Shown here piece after piece: positions 1 to 5,734 of a stretch of 5,734 nt of DNA. Below the pieces are notes generated by a model. The model was given only the letters and a program-made list of their open reading frames with translations. It was not told the origin of the DNA and did no database searches. The first letter of the stretch is position 1, and each line of letters starts with the position of its first letter. Made by a program: the position numbers and the translations under genes. Source of the DNA: Beijerinckiaceae bacterium (lineage in GTDB: Bacteria; Pseudomonadota; Alphaproteobacteria; Rhizobiales; Beijerinckiaceae); the NCBI GenBank assembly GCA_947458675.1, contig CANHAW010000156.1, positions 1 through 5,734 on the forward strand, in the 5' to 3' direction.

Positions 1-2
1 CC

Positions 3-134
3 ATCCGCCAAGCCCAAACTGTCATCAATCAATGGCTCAAACAATATAATCATATCCGGCCTCATCACGCCCTCGGCATGCAGCCGCCGGTCCCCGAGAC
101 ATGCTTAGTAAATCCACAAATCACTGGTACATAA
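3..134 (+). CDS. IS3-like transposase, C-terminal fragment (5' end outside window)
   Basis: The frame is open from the window edge and gives 43 residues before TAA at 132-134. Its core, reading WLKQYNHIRPHHALGMQPP (residues about 11-29 of the fragment), is the signature that closes the retroviral-type integrase core of IS3-family OrfB proteins: W, YN, RPH, LG and PP in that spacing. The catalytic D, D and E would lie upstream, outside the window, so activity cannot be judged. The stop lies 15 bases before the IS end, the usual tight fit in this family. It overlaps the 3' part of the antisense globin-sensor frame, which runs into the IS. Too short to assign a subgroup. Confidence 0.82.
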   Translation: MRQAQTVINQWLKQYNHIRPHHALGMQPPVPETCLVNPQITGT

Positions 135-868
135 AAAGGGGGCTGGACAGATCCGAGCACGGCGCCGATCACGTCCTGCAGCTTTTCGATTGTTGCGTTA
201 AAGTCGCTCCGCAGCCTCGAAAATTCTGGAGCAACTTCGTCGTTGAGCCGCGCAGTCAGGTCACCGCGCGCAAGCCTGGTGAGTGCCAGGGTGAGCGCTT
301 CAAGGGCTTCCGTCTGTCGCTGCGCATCTTCTGCGCGAGCCTCCTCAGCGCGCCGACGCTCCTCAGCCAGCGTTTGCAGATAGATTGAAATCGCAAGGTC
401 CATATCGAGGAAAATGGCCTTGATGAAAGCGCCAAGCATATCGCCCAGTTCGGCGGGGTCGTGCGTCAGCCTTTTGAGCAGAGTGGATTCGCGATCGTTG
501 ATGATGGTTTTGATCAAATGGTCAGCGATGAGGGCATAGCCGCCGATATACCAGCGCGGTTCCAGACCGATGCGCGCATGTGTACGGCCGACCGAGAGGA
601 CAGCTTTTTCATAATCTGCATCGAAAGAAGCTGCGGCCAACGTGTCCCAATGCATGTGCTGGCGCTGCTGAGCGGAGTCGATGTGCTTTTCGCCTTTAAA
701 CAAGGTTCCGATTTCGGGCGTGGCCCGAACGCGGTCGTAAAAAGCCGCGAGCGCATCGTTCATATGAGCCTTGAGGAGAGGCTGAAGTCCGCGCAGTCTT
801 TCGCGCGCAGACTGGTCGAATTTCATGAAATCCAGGCGGGCGGAAATGCCCGTTTCAGACTGCAACAT
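65..868 (-). CDS. Globin-coupled chemotaxis sensor, truncated by IS insertion
   Basis: This leftward frame encodes an oxygen/gas sensor of the HemAT-like globin-coupled family, of which only the sensing half remains. From ATG 868 the product is 267 residues. Residues about 10-165 form a protoglobin domain; the motif RTHARIGLEPRWYIGGY contains the expected proximal haem ligand, His97. A charged helix rich in Glu, Arg and Ala (about 168-190) leads into a HAMP-like segment (about 190-234, with LARGDLTARL). The methyl-accepting signalling domain that should follow is absent. At codon 240 the frame crosses the IS edge at 149-150, and the last 27 residues (from VQPPFYVP) come from the IS. A longer frame starts at TTG 940, but no ribosome site precedes it and its extra 24 residues do not look globin-like, so ATG 868 (weak GGTGA-like site upstream) is preferred. 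Without its output domain it cannot signal as a chemoreceptor; haem binding by the remnant is possible. The rest of the gene should lie beyond the IS. Confidence 0.85.
   Translation of the reverse strand: MLQSETGISARLDFMKFDQSARERLRGLQPLLKAHMNDALAAFYDRVRATPEIGTLFKGEKHIDSAQQRQHMHWDTLAAASFDADYEKAVLSVGRTHARIGLEPRWYIGGYALIADHLIKTIINDRESTLLKRLTHDPAELGDMLGAFIKAIFLDMDLAISIYLQTLAEERRRAEEARAEDAQRQTEALEALTLALTRLARGDLTARLNDEVAPEFSRLRSDFNATIEKLQDVIGAVLGSVQPPFYVPVICGFTKHVSGTGGCMPRA
133..149 (+). repeat. Candidate right terminal inverted repeat of the IS
   Basis: The bases read AAAAAGGGGGCTGGACA; inward from the IS edge the complement is TGTCCAGCCCCCTTTTT. The terminal TG/CA dinucleotide, the position directly after the transposase stop, and the coincidence with the break in the interrupted sensor gene all point to the element's end. 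The matching left repeat is not in the window, so the exact repeat length is inferred. Confidence 0.6.
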
Positions 869-933
869 GGTTTTCACCCGGAATGGGAAATATAAGGCCA
901 ATTTAGCAAACGGGGCCGTGAGCGTCACCGTTT

Positions 934-961
934 TTGACAATATAAAAAATCAAAATAGATA
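934..961 (+). promoter_or_regulatory. Possible sigma-70-type promoter reading toward the synthetase
   Basis: A perfect TTGACA lies at 934-939. A poor -10 candidate, TAGATA at 956-961, follows after 16 bases and matches the consensus at only three of six positions. The location in front of AT-rich non-coding DNA fits a promoter for the rightward gene at 1228. The weak -10 and the long distance to the gene keep this speculative. Confidence 0.2.
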
Positions 962-1219
962 AATTTATTTTCGATATTCTTGTCGTCTGTTTTATCTTTA
1001 CTTAATAATTTCAAATTTCTCAAACGCAATAAAGCAAGCTTCACTCCAGCTTATCAATCAATACTTCCCAAACGTCAGATCGGACCCGGAGCAGGACTTG
1101 AGCCTTGCCGGTTAAGCTTGGTCTTTACGCAGTTTCGATTCTTTTTCTATTTAAGTTCACAAATAATCTGCCATATTTCAAAGCTAGATACATTCAGTCT
1201 GGGCGAGGCTTGATCCTTC

Positions 1220-1224
1220 GAGGT
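1220..1224 (+). promoter_or_regulatory. Ribosome binding site of the synthetase gene
   Basis: GAGGT lies 3 bases before ATG 1228 and 9 bases before the in-frame ATG 1234. The spacing favours 1234 somewhat, but both starts are workable and differ by two residues. It argues against the far-upstream in-frame TTG at 1105, which has no comparable site. Confidence 0.5.
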
Positions 1225-1227
1225 CGG

Positions 1228-3897
1228 ATGGGAATGGCGCAAGATGAGGTCGGGGCGTGCGGTCCATGCGGACATGTCGCCGATCTTGCGAATCCGGTCA
1301 GGGCTGAGGCTGAGCCGCAGGATTGGTCTTCTATCCATCAGTCCATCCGCCTGCATGCCGGGCGTTTTGCGCAGGCGCCTGCCCTTGTGGGAGCCGACTT
1401 CGAAACTGTCACCTATCGCGCTCTCTCTGATCTGATTGATTCGGCGGTCCTGCAATTGGCGCAGCTGGGTCTTGGGCCGACATCGCGCGTGGGTCTGCTG
1501 GTTCCCGCAGGATATCGCGGGGCGCTGCTTGTTCTTGCATTGGCGGCGCATGTGCAGCTTGTGCCGCTCAATCCCGCACTCACAGAGCGCGAGATTGCAG
1601 AGGAAGCGGCGCGCATGGCAATGGATGCGCTGGTCTTTGCGACCGACCTCATGCCAGTTTCAAGCAATGTGCATGAAGCTGGACCGTTGCGCGTCAAGGC
1701 CGATTTCGGTTCGGATCTTGATATTCGCTTCACGCCAATCGGCGGATCGCTCATACGATCCGATCATGGGCAGGCGAATATCGATTCGATTGCTTTATTG
1801 TTGAGATCGTCCGGCACGACCGGTGAACCCAAGCACATCCCGGTGACGCACCGCAATCTCGTCGCAATGTCGAGAAAAATGGCGGATTGGTTCGATATCG
1901 GCCCGGATGATCGAATCCCCTGCACGCTGCCATTGCATTATGCTGCGGGATTGAAGACGGCCTTGTTCGTGCCGTTGCTGCTGGGCGCAAGCGTTGGAAT
2001 TCCGCGACCCGAAAGCATTTACGATCTCTCCGAATGGATAGAAAAGATCAAGCCGACCATTCTTTCCATTGCGCCTGCCTCGCTCCGCAACATGGTCGAT
2101 CGCTGGAAGATGGCGCCGGAGCGCCCGCAACTTCCCTTCTTGCGTTTTGCAATATGCGGTGCCGCCTATCTTCCCGATGCTTTGCGACGAGAAGCGGAAG
2201 CCGAACTCGGCGTGCCGGTGATCGAATATTATGGATTGAGCGAGGCCGGAGCTATGGCGGCAAATCCTGCCCCGCCACGCTGCCGCAAGCCTGGCACGGT
2301 CGGGCTGGTGCCTGATGGCGAGCTCATATTGATGGGCGAAGATGGCCTCCCGGTGCAAAGAGGCGAAATTGGAGAGATTACAATTCGTGGGCCGAGCGTT
2401 ACGCCGGGTTATGTGACAGCACATCGACGCGAGCCGCTCCCTGGCGGTGAGGGCTGGTTGTCGACAGGCGATCTCGGAATTTTGGATGCAGACAATTACC
2501 TGACGATTGTCGGGCGCTCGAAGGAGATCATCAATCGTGGGGGTGAAAAGGTCTCGCCCTATGAGGTTGAGAAAGCGCTCTTGCGTCACCCTGCAATTCT
2601 GGAGGCGGGTGTCTTTTCAGTCCCGCATCCAAGGCTCGGAGAGAATGTTGCTGCCGCTATCGTCTTGCGGCCGGGTCATCAGGCCAGCACTTACGAAATA
2701 AGACAATCCCTGACCGACAGACTTGCGCGTTTCAAAATTCCGCAAACGATCCATACGATCGATGCAATGCCGCGCGGACCGACCGGCAAAGTCGACCGAA
2801 AAGAATTGGTTGCCCGATTCGCGGCAATCCAGCGTCATTCCATCAGTGAAGCCGACCGGATGCTTGAACATCAAATTCTGGCAATCTGGACGCGTCTTTT
2901 AGGCCGTAGCGATATTGGAATCGATGACGATTTTTTTGAATCCGGGGGTGATTCCCTGCTGGCAGCAGAAATGCTTTCTGAGCTTGAGCTTGTCGCTCGC
3001 CGCAAGCTCCCACAATCGCGCTTAGTGGCTGAAATCACGATACGCGGATTGGCAGATACGATATGCCTTGATCTTGAGCCGGGGCGTGAATGGCTGACAA
3101 AGGTGCAGGATGGAAGCGGCACGCCCTTATTTTTCTGTCACGGCGATTATACAACGCGCGGTCTTTATGCGCTGCGCCTGTTCGATATGATGAAGCTGAA
3201 CCGGCCGGTCTACCTTCTGCATTTTTATGAAGATTTGCATCGTCCAGATCTGACAATCGAGGAGATTGCTGCGCTTTATGTCGATGAAATTCGGCGCATT
3301 GCGCCGCAAGGTCCGGTGATTGTCGGGGGATATTGCAATGGTGGCTTGGTTGCCTGGCAGCTTACCCATTTGTTGCGTCAGGCGCGCGTCGATGTCCGTG
3401 AATTGCTGCTGATCGAAACACCCTCTCTCAATGCGCGATTGACCTTTCGAATCGCACATAGATTTTTTGGATTCATGGCGCGGGCTGTGCCAGGGCGCAT
3501 CGGCGATGTCATCCAGCAGGAATCCATGCGGGCCTTTTGGCACAGAATGCGAGGCTATGGCAGTTTCGGAAGCCTCTTCAGTCACGCATTTGCCCGCGCT
3601 TGGCGCAGAATTCTTCATGCGGGTAAAAAGTCATCTTCGCAGGCCAGTATAGAATCCTCACCCCATTGGGCCTATCAAAGAACGCTGTCACGCTATCGCC
3701 CAGCTCCCATCGATGTCACGGTGAGTTGCTTTATTGCTTTGCACGGACGGCATCTGGATACTGATGTTCATCAATGGAAAAGGCTCGCACCATGTGTGCG
3801 ATTGTCTTATCTTCACGGAATGCACCATTCCGTTGTGACCTCCAATGCTGAGGCTCTCGGCCTTGCCATTCGGCATGATCTTTCATATCAGCCATAG
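1228..3897 (+). CDS. Free-standing A-T-TE synthetase (acyl-AMP ligase, carrier, thioesterase)
   Basis: This one-module NRPS-like enzyme of 889 residues should activate a carboxylic acid as acyl-AMP, load it onto its own carrier domain and release or condense it with the thioesterase. Adenylation domain, about 30-530: ATP loop SSGTTGEPK at 194-202, YYGLSEA at 334-340, STGDLG at 412-417, GRSKEIINRGGEK at 429-441, and the C-terminal catalytic lysine in GPTGK at 521. Carrier domain, about 542-612: FFESGGDSLLA, with phosphopantetheine site Ser576. Thioesterase, about 630-885: GYCNGG with Cys703 in the nucleophile position, Glu730 where Asp is usual, and His866 in HGMHHSV. The adenylation core lacks the FDxS segment whose Asp binds the alpha-amino group in amino-acid-activating domains, and the GGEK/SPYEVE region resembles oxalyl/fatty acyl-CoA ligases. 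I therefore infer a non-amino acid substrate (keto, aryl or fatty acid). No condensation domain is present. ATG 1228 (or 1234) is chosen because the extra N-terminus from TTG 1105 comes from AT-rich leader with no ribosome site. The carrier needs a phosphopantetheinyl transferase from elsewhere. Product unknown; A-T-TE enzymes such as RalA and atromentin synthetases are architectural parallels only. Confidence 0.9.
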   Translation: MGMAQDEVGACGPCGHVADLANPVRAEAEPQDWSSIHQSIRLHAGRFAQAPALVGADFETVTYRALSDLIDSAVLQLAQLGLGPTSRVGLLVPAGYRGALLVLALAAHVQLVPLNPALTEREIAEEAARMAMDALVFATDLMPVSSNVHEAGPLRVKADFGSDLDIRFTPIGGSLIRSDHGQANIDSIALLLRSSGTTGEPKHIPVTHRNLVAMSRKMADWFDIGPDDRIPCTLPLHYAAGLKTALFVPLLLGASVGIPRPESIYDLSEWIEKIKPTILSIAPASLRNMVDRWKMAPERPQLPFLRFAICGAAYLPDALRREAEAELGVPVIEYYGLSEAGAMAANPAPPRCRKPGTVGLVPDGELILMGEDGLPVQRGEIGEITIRGPSVTPGYVTAHRREPLPGGEGWLSTGDLGILDADNYLTIVGRSKEIINRGGEKVSPYEVEKALLRHPAILEAGVFSVPHPRLGENVAAAIVLRPGHQASTYEIRQSLTDRLARFKIPQTIHTIDAMPRGPTGKVDRKELVARFAAIQRHSISEADRMLEHQILAIWTRLLGRSDIGIDDDFFESGGDSLLAAEMLSELELVARRKLPQSRLVAEITIRGLADTICLDLEPGREWLTKVQDGSGTPLFFCHGDYTTRGLYALRLFDMMKLNRPVYLLHFYEDLHRPDLTIEEIAALYVDEIRRIAPQGPVIVGGYCNGGLVAWQLTHLLRQARVDVRELLLIETPSLNARLTFRIAHRFFGFMARAVPGRIGDVIQQESMRAFWHRMRGYGSFGSLFSHAFARAWRRILHAGKKSSSQASIESSPHWAYQRTLSRYRPAPIDVTVSCFIALHGRHLDTDVHQWKRLAPCVRLSYLHGMHHSVVTSNAEALGLAIRHDLSYQP

Positions 3898-5457
3898 TCA
3901 CAGCAGCGGTATTTGCATCCCGCTCGTATCATCTTTCTCGATTTGTTCGAAGAAGCGACTGGCGTCGGCTTTTATCTCCGCACGCCGTTCCGGATCCATT
4001 TTTGCCAAGGTTCGGTAAGGCATGGACATGCGCGGGTTTTTGGCGAGCGCGGCCTCATTCTCGATCATGAAATTCCAATAGAGAAAATTGAAGGGGCAGG
4101 CCTGCGATCCGCTCTTGCATTTCACATCATAAGCGCATGTGCGGCAATAATCTGACATGCGATCTATATAGGCGCCCGATGCTGCATAAGGTTTGGAGGC
4201 CAGTAGGCCGCCATCGGCAAACATGACCATCCCATGGACATTGGGCAATTCCACCCATTCATAGGCATCCGCATAAACGGCCAGATACCAAGCCTCGATC
4301 TCGCCGGGATCGATGCCGGCCAGAAGGGCGAAGTTTCCTGTCACCATCAGCCGTTGGATATGATGCGCATAAGCATTAGCGCGCGTTTCTGCGATCACTT
4401 GCGCCATACAATTCATTCTCGTGTTGCCGCTCCAGAAAAAATCAGGCAGCGGCCGATTTGCACTCAGAGCATTGGTGCGGGCATAGTCGGGCATATGACG
4501 CCAATAAATGCCGCGTACATATTCCCGCCAGCCAAGAATTTGACGAATGAATCCCTCAACGGCATTCAGCGGCGCATGGCCCTGACGCCAGGCGACTTCA
4601 GCGGCAAGGCAGATTTCTCGTGGAGTGAGAAGTCCGCAATTCAAATAGGGAGACAGGATTGAATGATAGAGGAAAGGCTCGCCGCTTTTCATCGCATCCT
4701 GATAATCGCCATAGAGCGGCAGGCATGATTCAATGAAATGATCGAGCGCCTCAAGAGCATCCTTGCGTGTGACGGCCCAGCCGAAATTCTCAAAATCGCC
4801 GAAATGGGAGACAAAACGTTTGGCCACCATGTCGAGAACTTCACGCGTGATCTCATCGGGTTCGAATCTCTCCCGTTTTGGCGGTCTGATTTTGGCAGGC
4901 AGAGCCTTGCGATTGTCGTGATCGAAATTCCATTGGCCGCCGGCAGGCTCATCGCCGTCCATCAGCAGGCCGGTTTCACGCCGCATCTCGCGATAGAAAA
5001 ATTCCATGCGATAGGATTTTCGACCCTCTGCCCATCGGGCAAATCGGCTGCGTGAGCAGAAAAAACGATCATCGTCGCGAATTTCGACAGGCAATCCGAA
5101 ATCGGCGCTCCAATTCCGCATGGCATCGAAAAGACGCCATTCGCCGGGCTCTGTCAGGATGATTTTTTCAGGTCGATGCCGGGCAATGGCGCGTTTCACC
5201 TCGCCGCTGAATGTGCCTGTATTGTCCTTGGCGTCCAAGCGGACATAGTCGACGCGAATGCCTTCTCTTTCCAGATCGTCTGCAAAGTGACGCATGGCCG
5301 ACAGAATGAGGGCGATCTTTTGCTTGTGGTGAGGCACATAGAGCGTCTCTTCATCGGCCTCGACCATGAGGACAATGTCGCTGGATTTATCCAGCCCGTC
5401 GAGCGCGCTGATCTCGCGGGTGAGTTGATCTCCGAGAATGAGGCGGAGGGCTTTCAT
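3898..5457 (-). CDS. phrB: FeS-BCP photolyase/cryptochrome, PhrB/CryB type ((6-4) photolyase-related)
   Basis: This 519-residue flavoprotein belongs to the iron-sulfur bacterial cryptochromes and photolyases (deoxyribodipyrimidine photolyase-related family). Members use blue light and FAD to repair (6-4) photoproducts or to signal; Agrobacterium PhrB repairs, while Rhodobacter CryB is mainly regulatory. The N-terminal alpha/beta antenna domain (about 1-130) opens with LRLILGDQL, a family hallmark; known members carry a ribityllumazine chromophore there. The helical FAD domain covers about 200-460. The four cluster cysteines are Cys350, Cys438, Cys441 and Cys454, the same numbers as in PhrB. 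His365-His366, near the lesion site in PhrB, are present, as are Trp342, Trp390 and Tyr391 of its electron-transfer path. Length agrees with PhrB (just over 500 residues), and nothing appears broken. The start ATG 5457 gives the canonical N-terminus; the ribosome site (GGATC about 7 bases upstream) is weak. It diverges from the DUF2256 gene and converges with the synthetase gene with no gap. Repair versus signalling cannot be settled from sequence. Confidence 0.95.
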   Translation of the reverse strand: MKALRLILGDQLTREISALDGLDKSSDIVLMVEADEETLYVPHHKQKIALILSAMRHFADDLEREGIRVDYVRLDAKDNTGTFSGEVKRAIARHRPEKIILTEPGEWRLFDAMRNWSADFGLPVEIRDDDRFFCSRSRFARWAEGRKSYRMEFFYREMRRETGLLMDGDEPAGGQWNFDHDNRKALPAKIRPPKRERFEPDEITREVLDMVAKRFVSHFGDFENFGWAVTRKDALEALDHFIESCLPLYGDYQDAMKSGEPFLYHSILSPYLNCGLLTPREICLAAEVAWRQGHAPLNAVEGFIRQILGWREYVRGIYWRHMPDYARTNALSANRPLPDFFWSGNTRMNCMAQVIAETRANAYAHHIQRLMVTGNFALLAGIDPGEIEAWYLAVYADAYEWVELPNVHGMVMFADGGLLASKPYAASGAYIDRMSDYCRTCAYDVKCKSGSQACPFNFLYWNFMIENEAALAKNPRMSMPYRTLAKMDPERRAEIKADASRFFEQIEKDDTSGMQIPLL

Positions 5458-5542
5458 CGGGCTGATCCATATTTCAGTCTGGGCGCGTATCTCATCTTGT
5501 TCGATACGTATACCGGCAGCCTATGGTTCAGAGGATTGACAC
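5458..5542. promoter_or_regulatory. Divergent control region of photolyase and DUF2256 genes
   Basis: These 85 bases separate two diverging genes that usually occur together, so they should carry both promoters. A perfect 8-base palindrome, ATACGTAT at 5504-5511, lies near the middle and could be an operator or simply chance. I could not identify convincing -35/-10 pairs in either direction. Confidence 0.4.
5530..5535 (+). promoter_or_regulatory. Ribosome binding site deciding a GTG start for the DUF2256 gene
   Basis: AGAGGA ends 7 bases before GTG 5543 and 16 bases before the in-frame ATG 5552. The normal spacing to GTG makes that the better start, although homologues typically begin near the residues encoded from ATG 5552. 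Confidence 0.5.
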
Positions 5543-5704
5543 GTGGCCAAAATGACGAAGAAGGGCGATCTTCCGCAGAAAGTCTGCGCAACATGCAGTC
5601 GCCCCTTCGCATGGCGGAAGAAATGGGCAAAGGTTTGGGATGAAGTCCGCTATTGCTCCGATCGCTGCCGCGCAGGGCGCAGCTCATCTTCGCCCAAGGC
5701 GTAA
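5543..5704 (+). CDS. DUF2256 small four-cysteine (zinc-ribbon-like) protein
   Basis: This very small gene gives 53 residues from GTG 5543, or 50 from ATG 5552. The sequence shows the family pattern clearly: [10 protein letters not shown] near the start, [14 protein letters not shown] in the middle and [12 protein letters not shown] near the end. The Cys-x2-Cys and Cys-x3-Cys pairs suggest a metal-binding ribbon, probably zinc; this is inferred. No biochemical role is established for the family as far as I know. Genes of this family often sit beside photolyase-related genes, as here, where it diverges from the FeS-BCP gene across 85 bases. That pairing suggests a shared light or DNA-damage context. 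The GTG start is preferred for its well-spaced AGAGGA site. The gene appears intact, with a short Ser-rich tail before TAA. Confidence 0.87.
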   Translation: MAKMTKKGDLPQKVCATCSRPFAWRKKWAKVWDEVRYCSDRCRAGRSSSSPKA

Positions 5705-5734
5705 ACGCGTATCACCCGCCAGAGCGCGTCATGG
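5705..5734 (+). other. Window edge; possible start of a further rightward gene
   Basis: An ATG occurs at 5731-5733, 26 bases after the DUF2256 stop, with only a poor purine run (AGAG at 5721-5724) before it. It could start a co-transcribed gene, but just four bases of it are visible. No terminator with a T tract follows the DUF2256 stop. Confidence 0.15.

Larger units (their letters stand above)
1..149 (+). mobile_element. Right end of an IS3-like insertion sequence (partial)
   Basis: The stretch holds the C-terminal coding end of a DDE transposase, a stop at 132-134, and a terminal sequence whose complement reads TGTCCAGCCCCC inward from 149. Ends of the form 5'-TG...CA-3' are typical of the IS3 family; the related IS481 family also begins with TGT and cannot be excluded. 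The boundary at 149 is supported independently. Host coding sequence for a chemotaxis sensor reads sensibly on the minus strand down to about 150 and turns into non-homologous sequence exactly where the IS end begins. The left end lies outside the window, so element length, left repeat and target duplication cannot be read. Bases from 150 (GATC...) are the candidate target-duplication copy on this side. Confidence 0.8.
869..1227. other. AT-rich intergenic region between divergent genes
   Basis: No convincing gene is visible here. Positions 941-1020 are strikingly AT-rich compared with the flanking coding DNA. Short open frames that start at TTG codons (for example 980 or 1105 rightward, 940 leftward) lack ribosome sites and recognisable protein. 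The stretch separates the leftward globin sensor from the rightward synthetase gene, so it should hold both sets of start signals. If a promoter lies in the AT-rich part, the synthetase mRNA would have a long leader of roughly 200 bases or more. I saw no riboswitch, tRNA or clear operator dyad. Confidence 0.6.

Noticed and set aside
869..940. N-terminal extension of the globin sensor from TTG 940
   Set aside because: No ribosome site precedes TTG 940, and the extra 24 residues do not belong to the globin fold; ATG 868 gives a normal N-terminus.
1091..1108. Small hairpin GCAGG...CCTTGC in the leader
   Set aside because: The stem is five pairs including a wobble, with no T tract or conserved surroundings; likely chance.
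980..1213. Possible 77-residue protein in the intergenic region
   Set aside because: It begins with TTG, has no ribosome site, shows no recognisable motif and overlaps the likely leader of the synthetase gene.
1105..1227. Extension of the synthetase to TTG 1105 (41 more residues)
   Set aside because: The residues come from AT-rich leader sequence, the start codon is TTG without a ribosome site, and a GAGGT sits just before ATG 1228/1234.
1795..2589. Long 264-residue minus-strand frame inside the adenylation domain
   Set aside because: It is antisense to conserved core motifs of the synthetase, has no recognisable protein family and is best explained as a coding shadow.
5705..5729. Inverted repeat ACGCG/CGCGT after the DUF2256 stop as a terminator
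   Set aside because: The stem is only 5 bases with a 15-base loop and no T tract follows.
5650..5734. Minus-strand open frame from the window edge ending at 5650-5652, overlapping the DUF2256 3' end
   Set aside because: Only 27 codons are visible, no family is recognisable, and it would overlap the well-supported DUF2256 gene by 55 bases. A convergent gene end is possible but not supported.

Overview
The window looks like chromosomal DNA of an alphaproteobacterium, probably Hyphomicrobiales (Rhizobiales). The main reason is the 519-residue iron-sulfur photolyase/cryptochrome, whose key residues fall at the same numbers as in Agrobacterium PhrB. The single-domain protoglobin chemotaxis sensor fits this too. 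The species cannot be fixed from the sequence.

Layout. (1) Positions 1-149 are the right end of an IS3-like insertion sequence: the last 43 codons of a DDE transposase (stop at 132-134) and a terminal repeat ending in 5'-CA at 149. (2) The IS sits inside a leftward gene for a globin-coupled chemotaxis sensor (65-868). That gene keeps its haem globin and HAMP-like region, loses its methyl-accepting signalling domain, and now ends in 27 residues read out of the IS. (3) Positions 869-1227 carry no convincing gene; the stretch is AT-rich and probably holds the start signals of the two flanking genes. (4) Positions 1228-3897 encode a free-standing three-domain enzyme (adenylation, carrier protein, thioesterase; about 889 residues). 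Its adenylation domain resembles acyl-CoA ligases rather than amino-acid-activating NRPS domains, and its thioesterase has Cys in place of the nucleophilic Ser. (5) On the opposite strand, with no gap between the two stop codons, lies the FeS-BCP photolyase/cryptochrome (3898-5457). (6) Diverging from it across 85 bases is a tiny four-cysteine DUF2256 protein (5543-5704), a familiar neighbour of this photolyase family. The last 30 bases may reach the start of another gene.

How the genes relate. The photolyase and DUF2256 genes form a plausible functional pair in light response or UV-lesion repair. The adenylation-carrier-thioesterase gene appears to be a one-gene biosynthetic locus making a small molecule from a carboxylic acid. 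No tailoring enzyme, transporter or phosphopantetheinyl transferase is visible beside it, so its product cannot be named. The globin sensor is a casualty of transposition. The most interesting object is the one-gene synthetase with its predicted Cys-Glu-His thioesterase triad.
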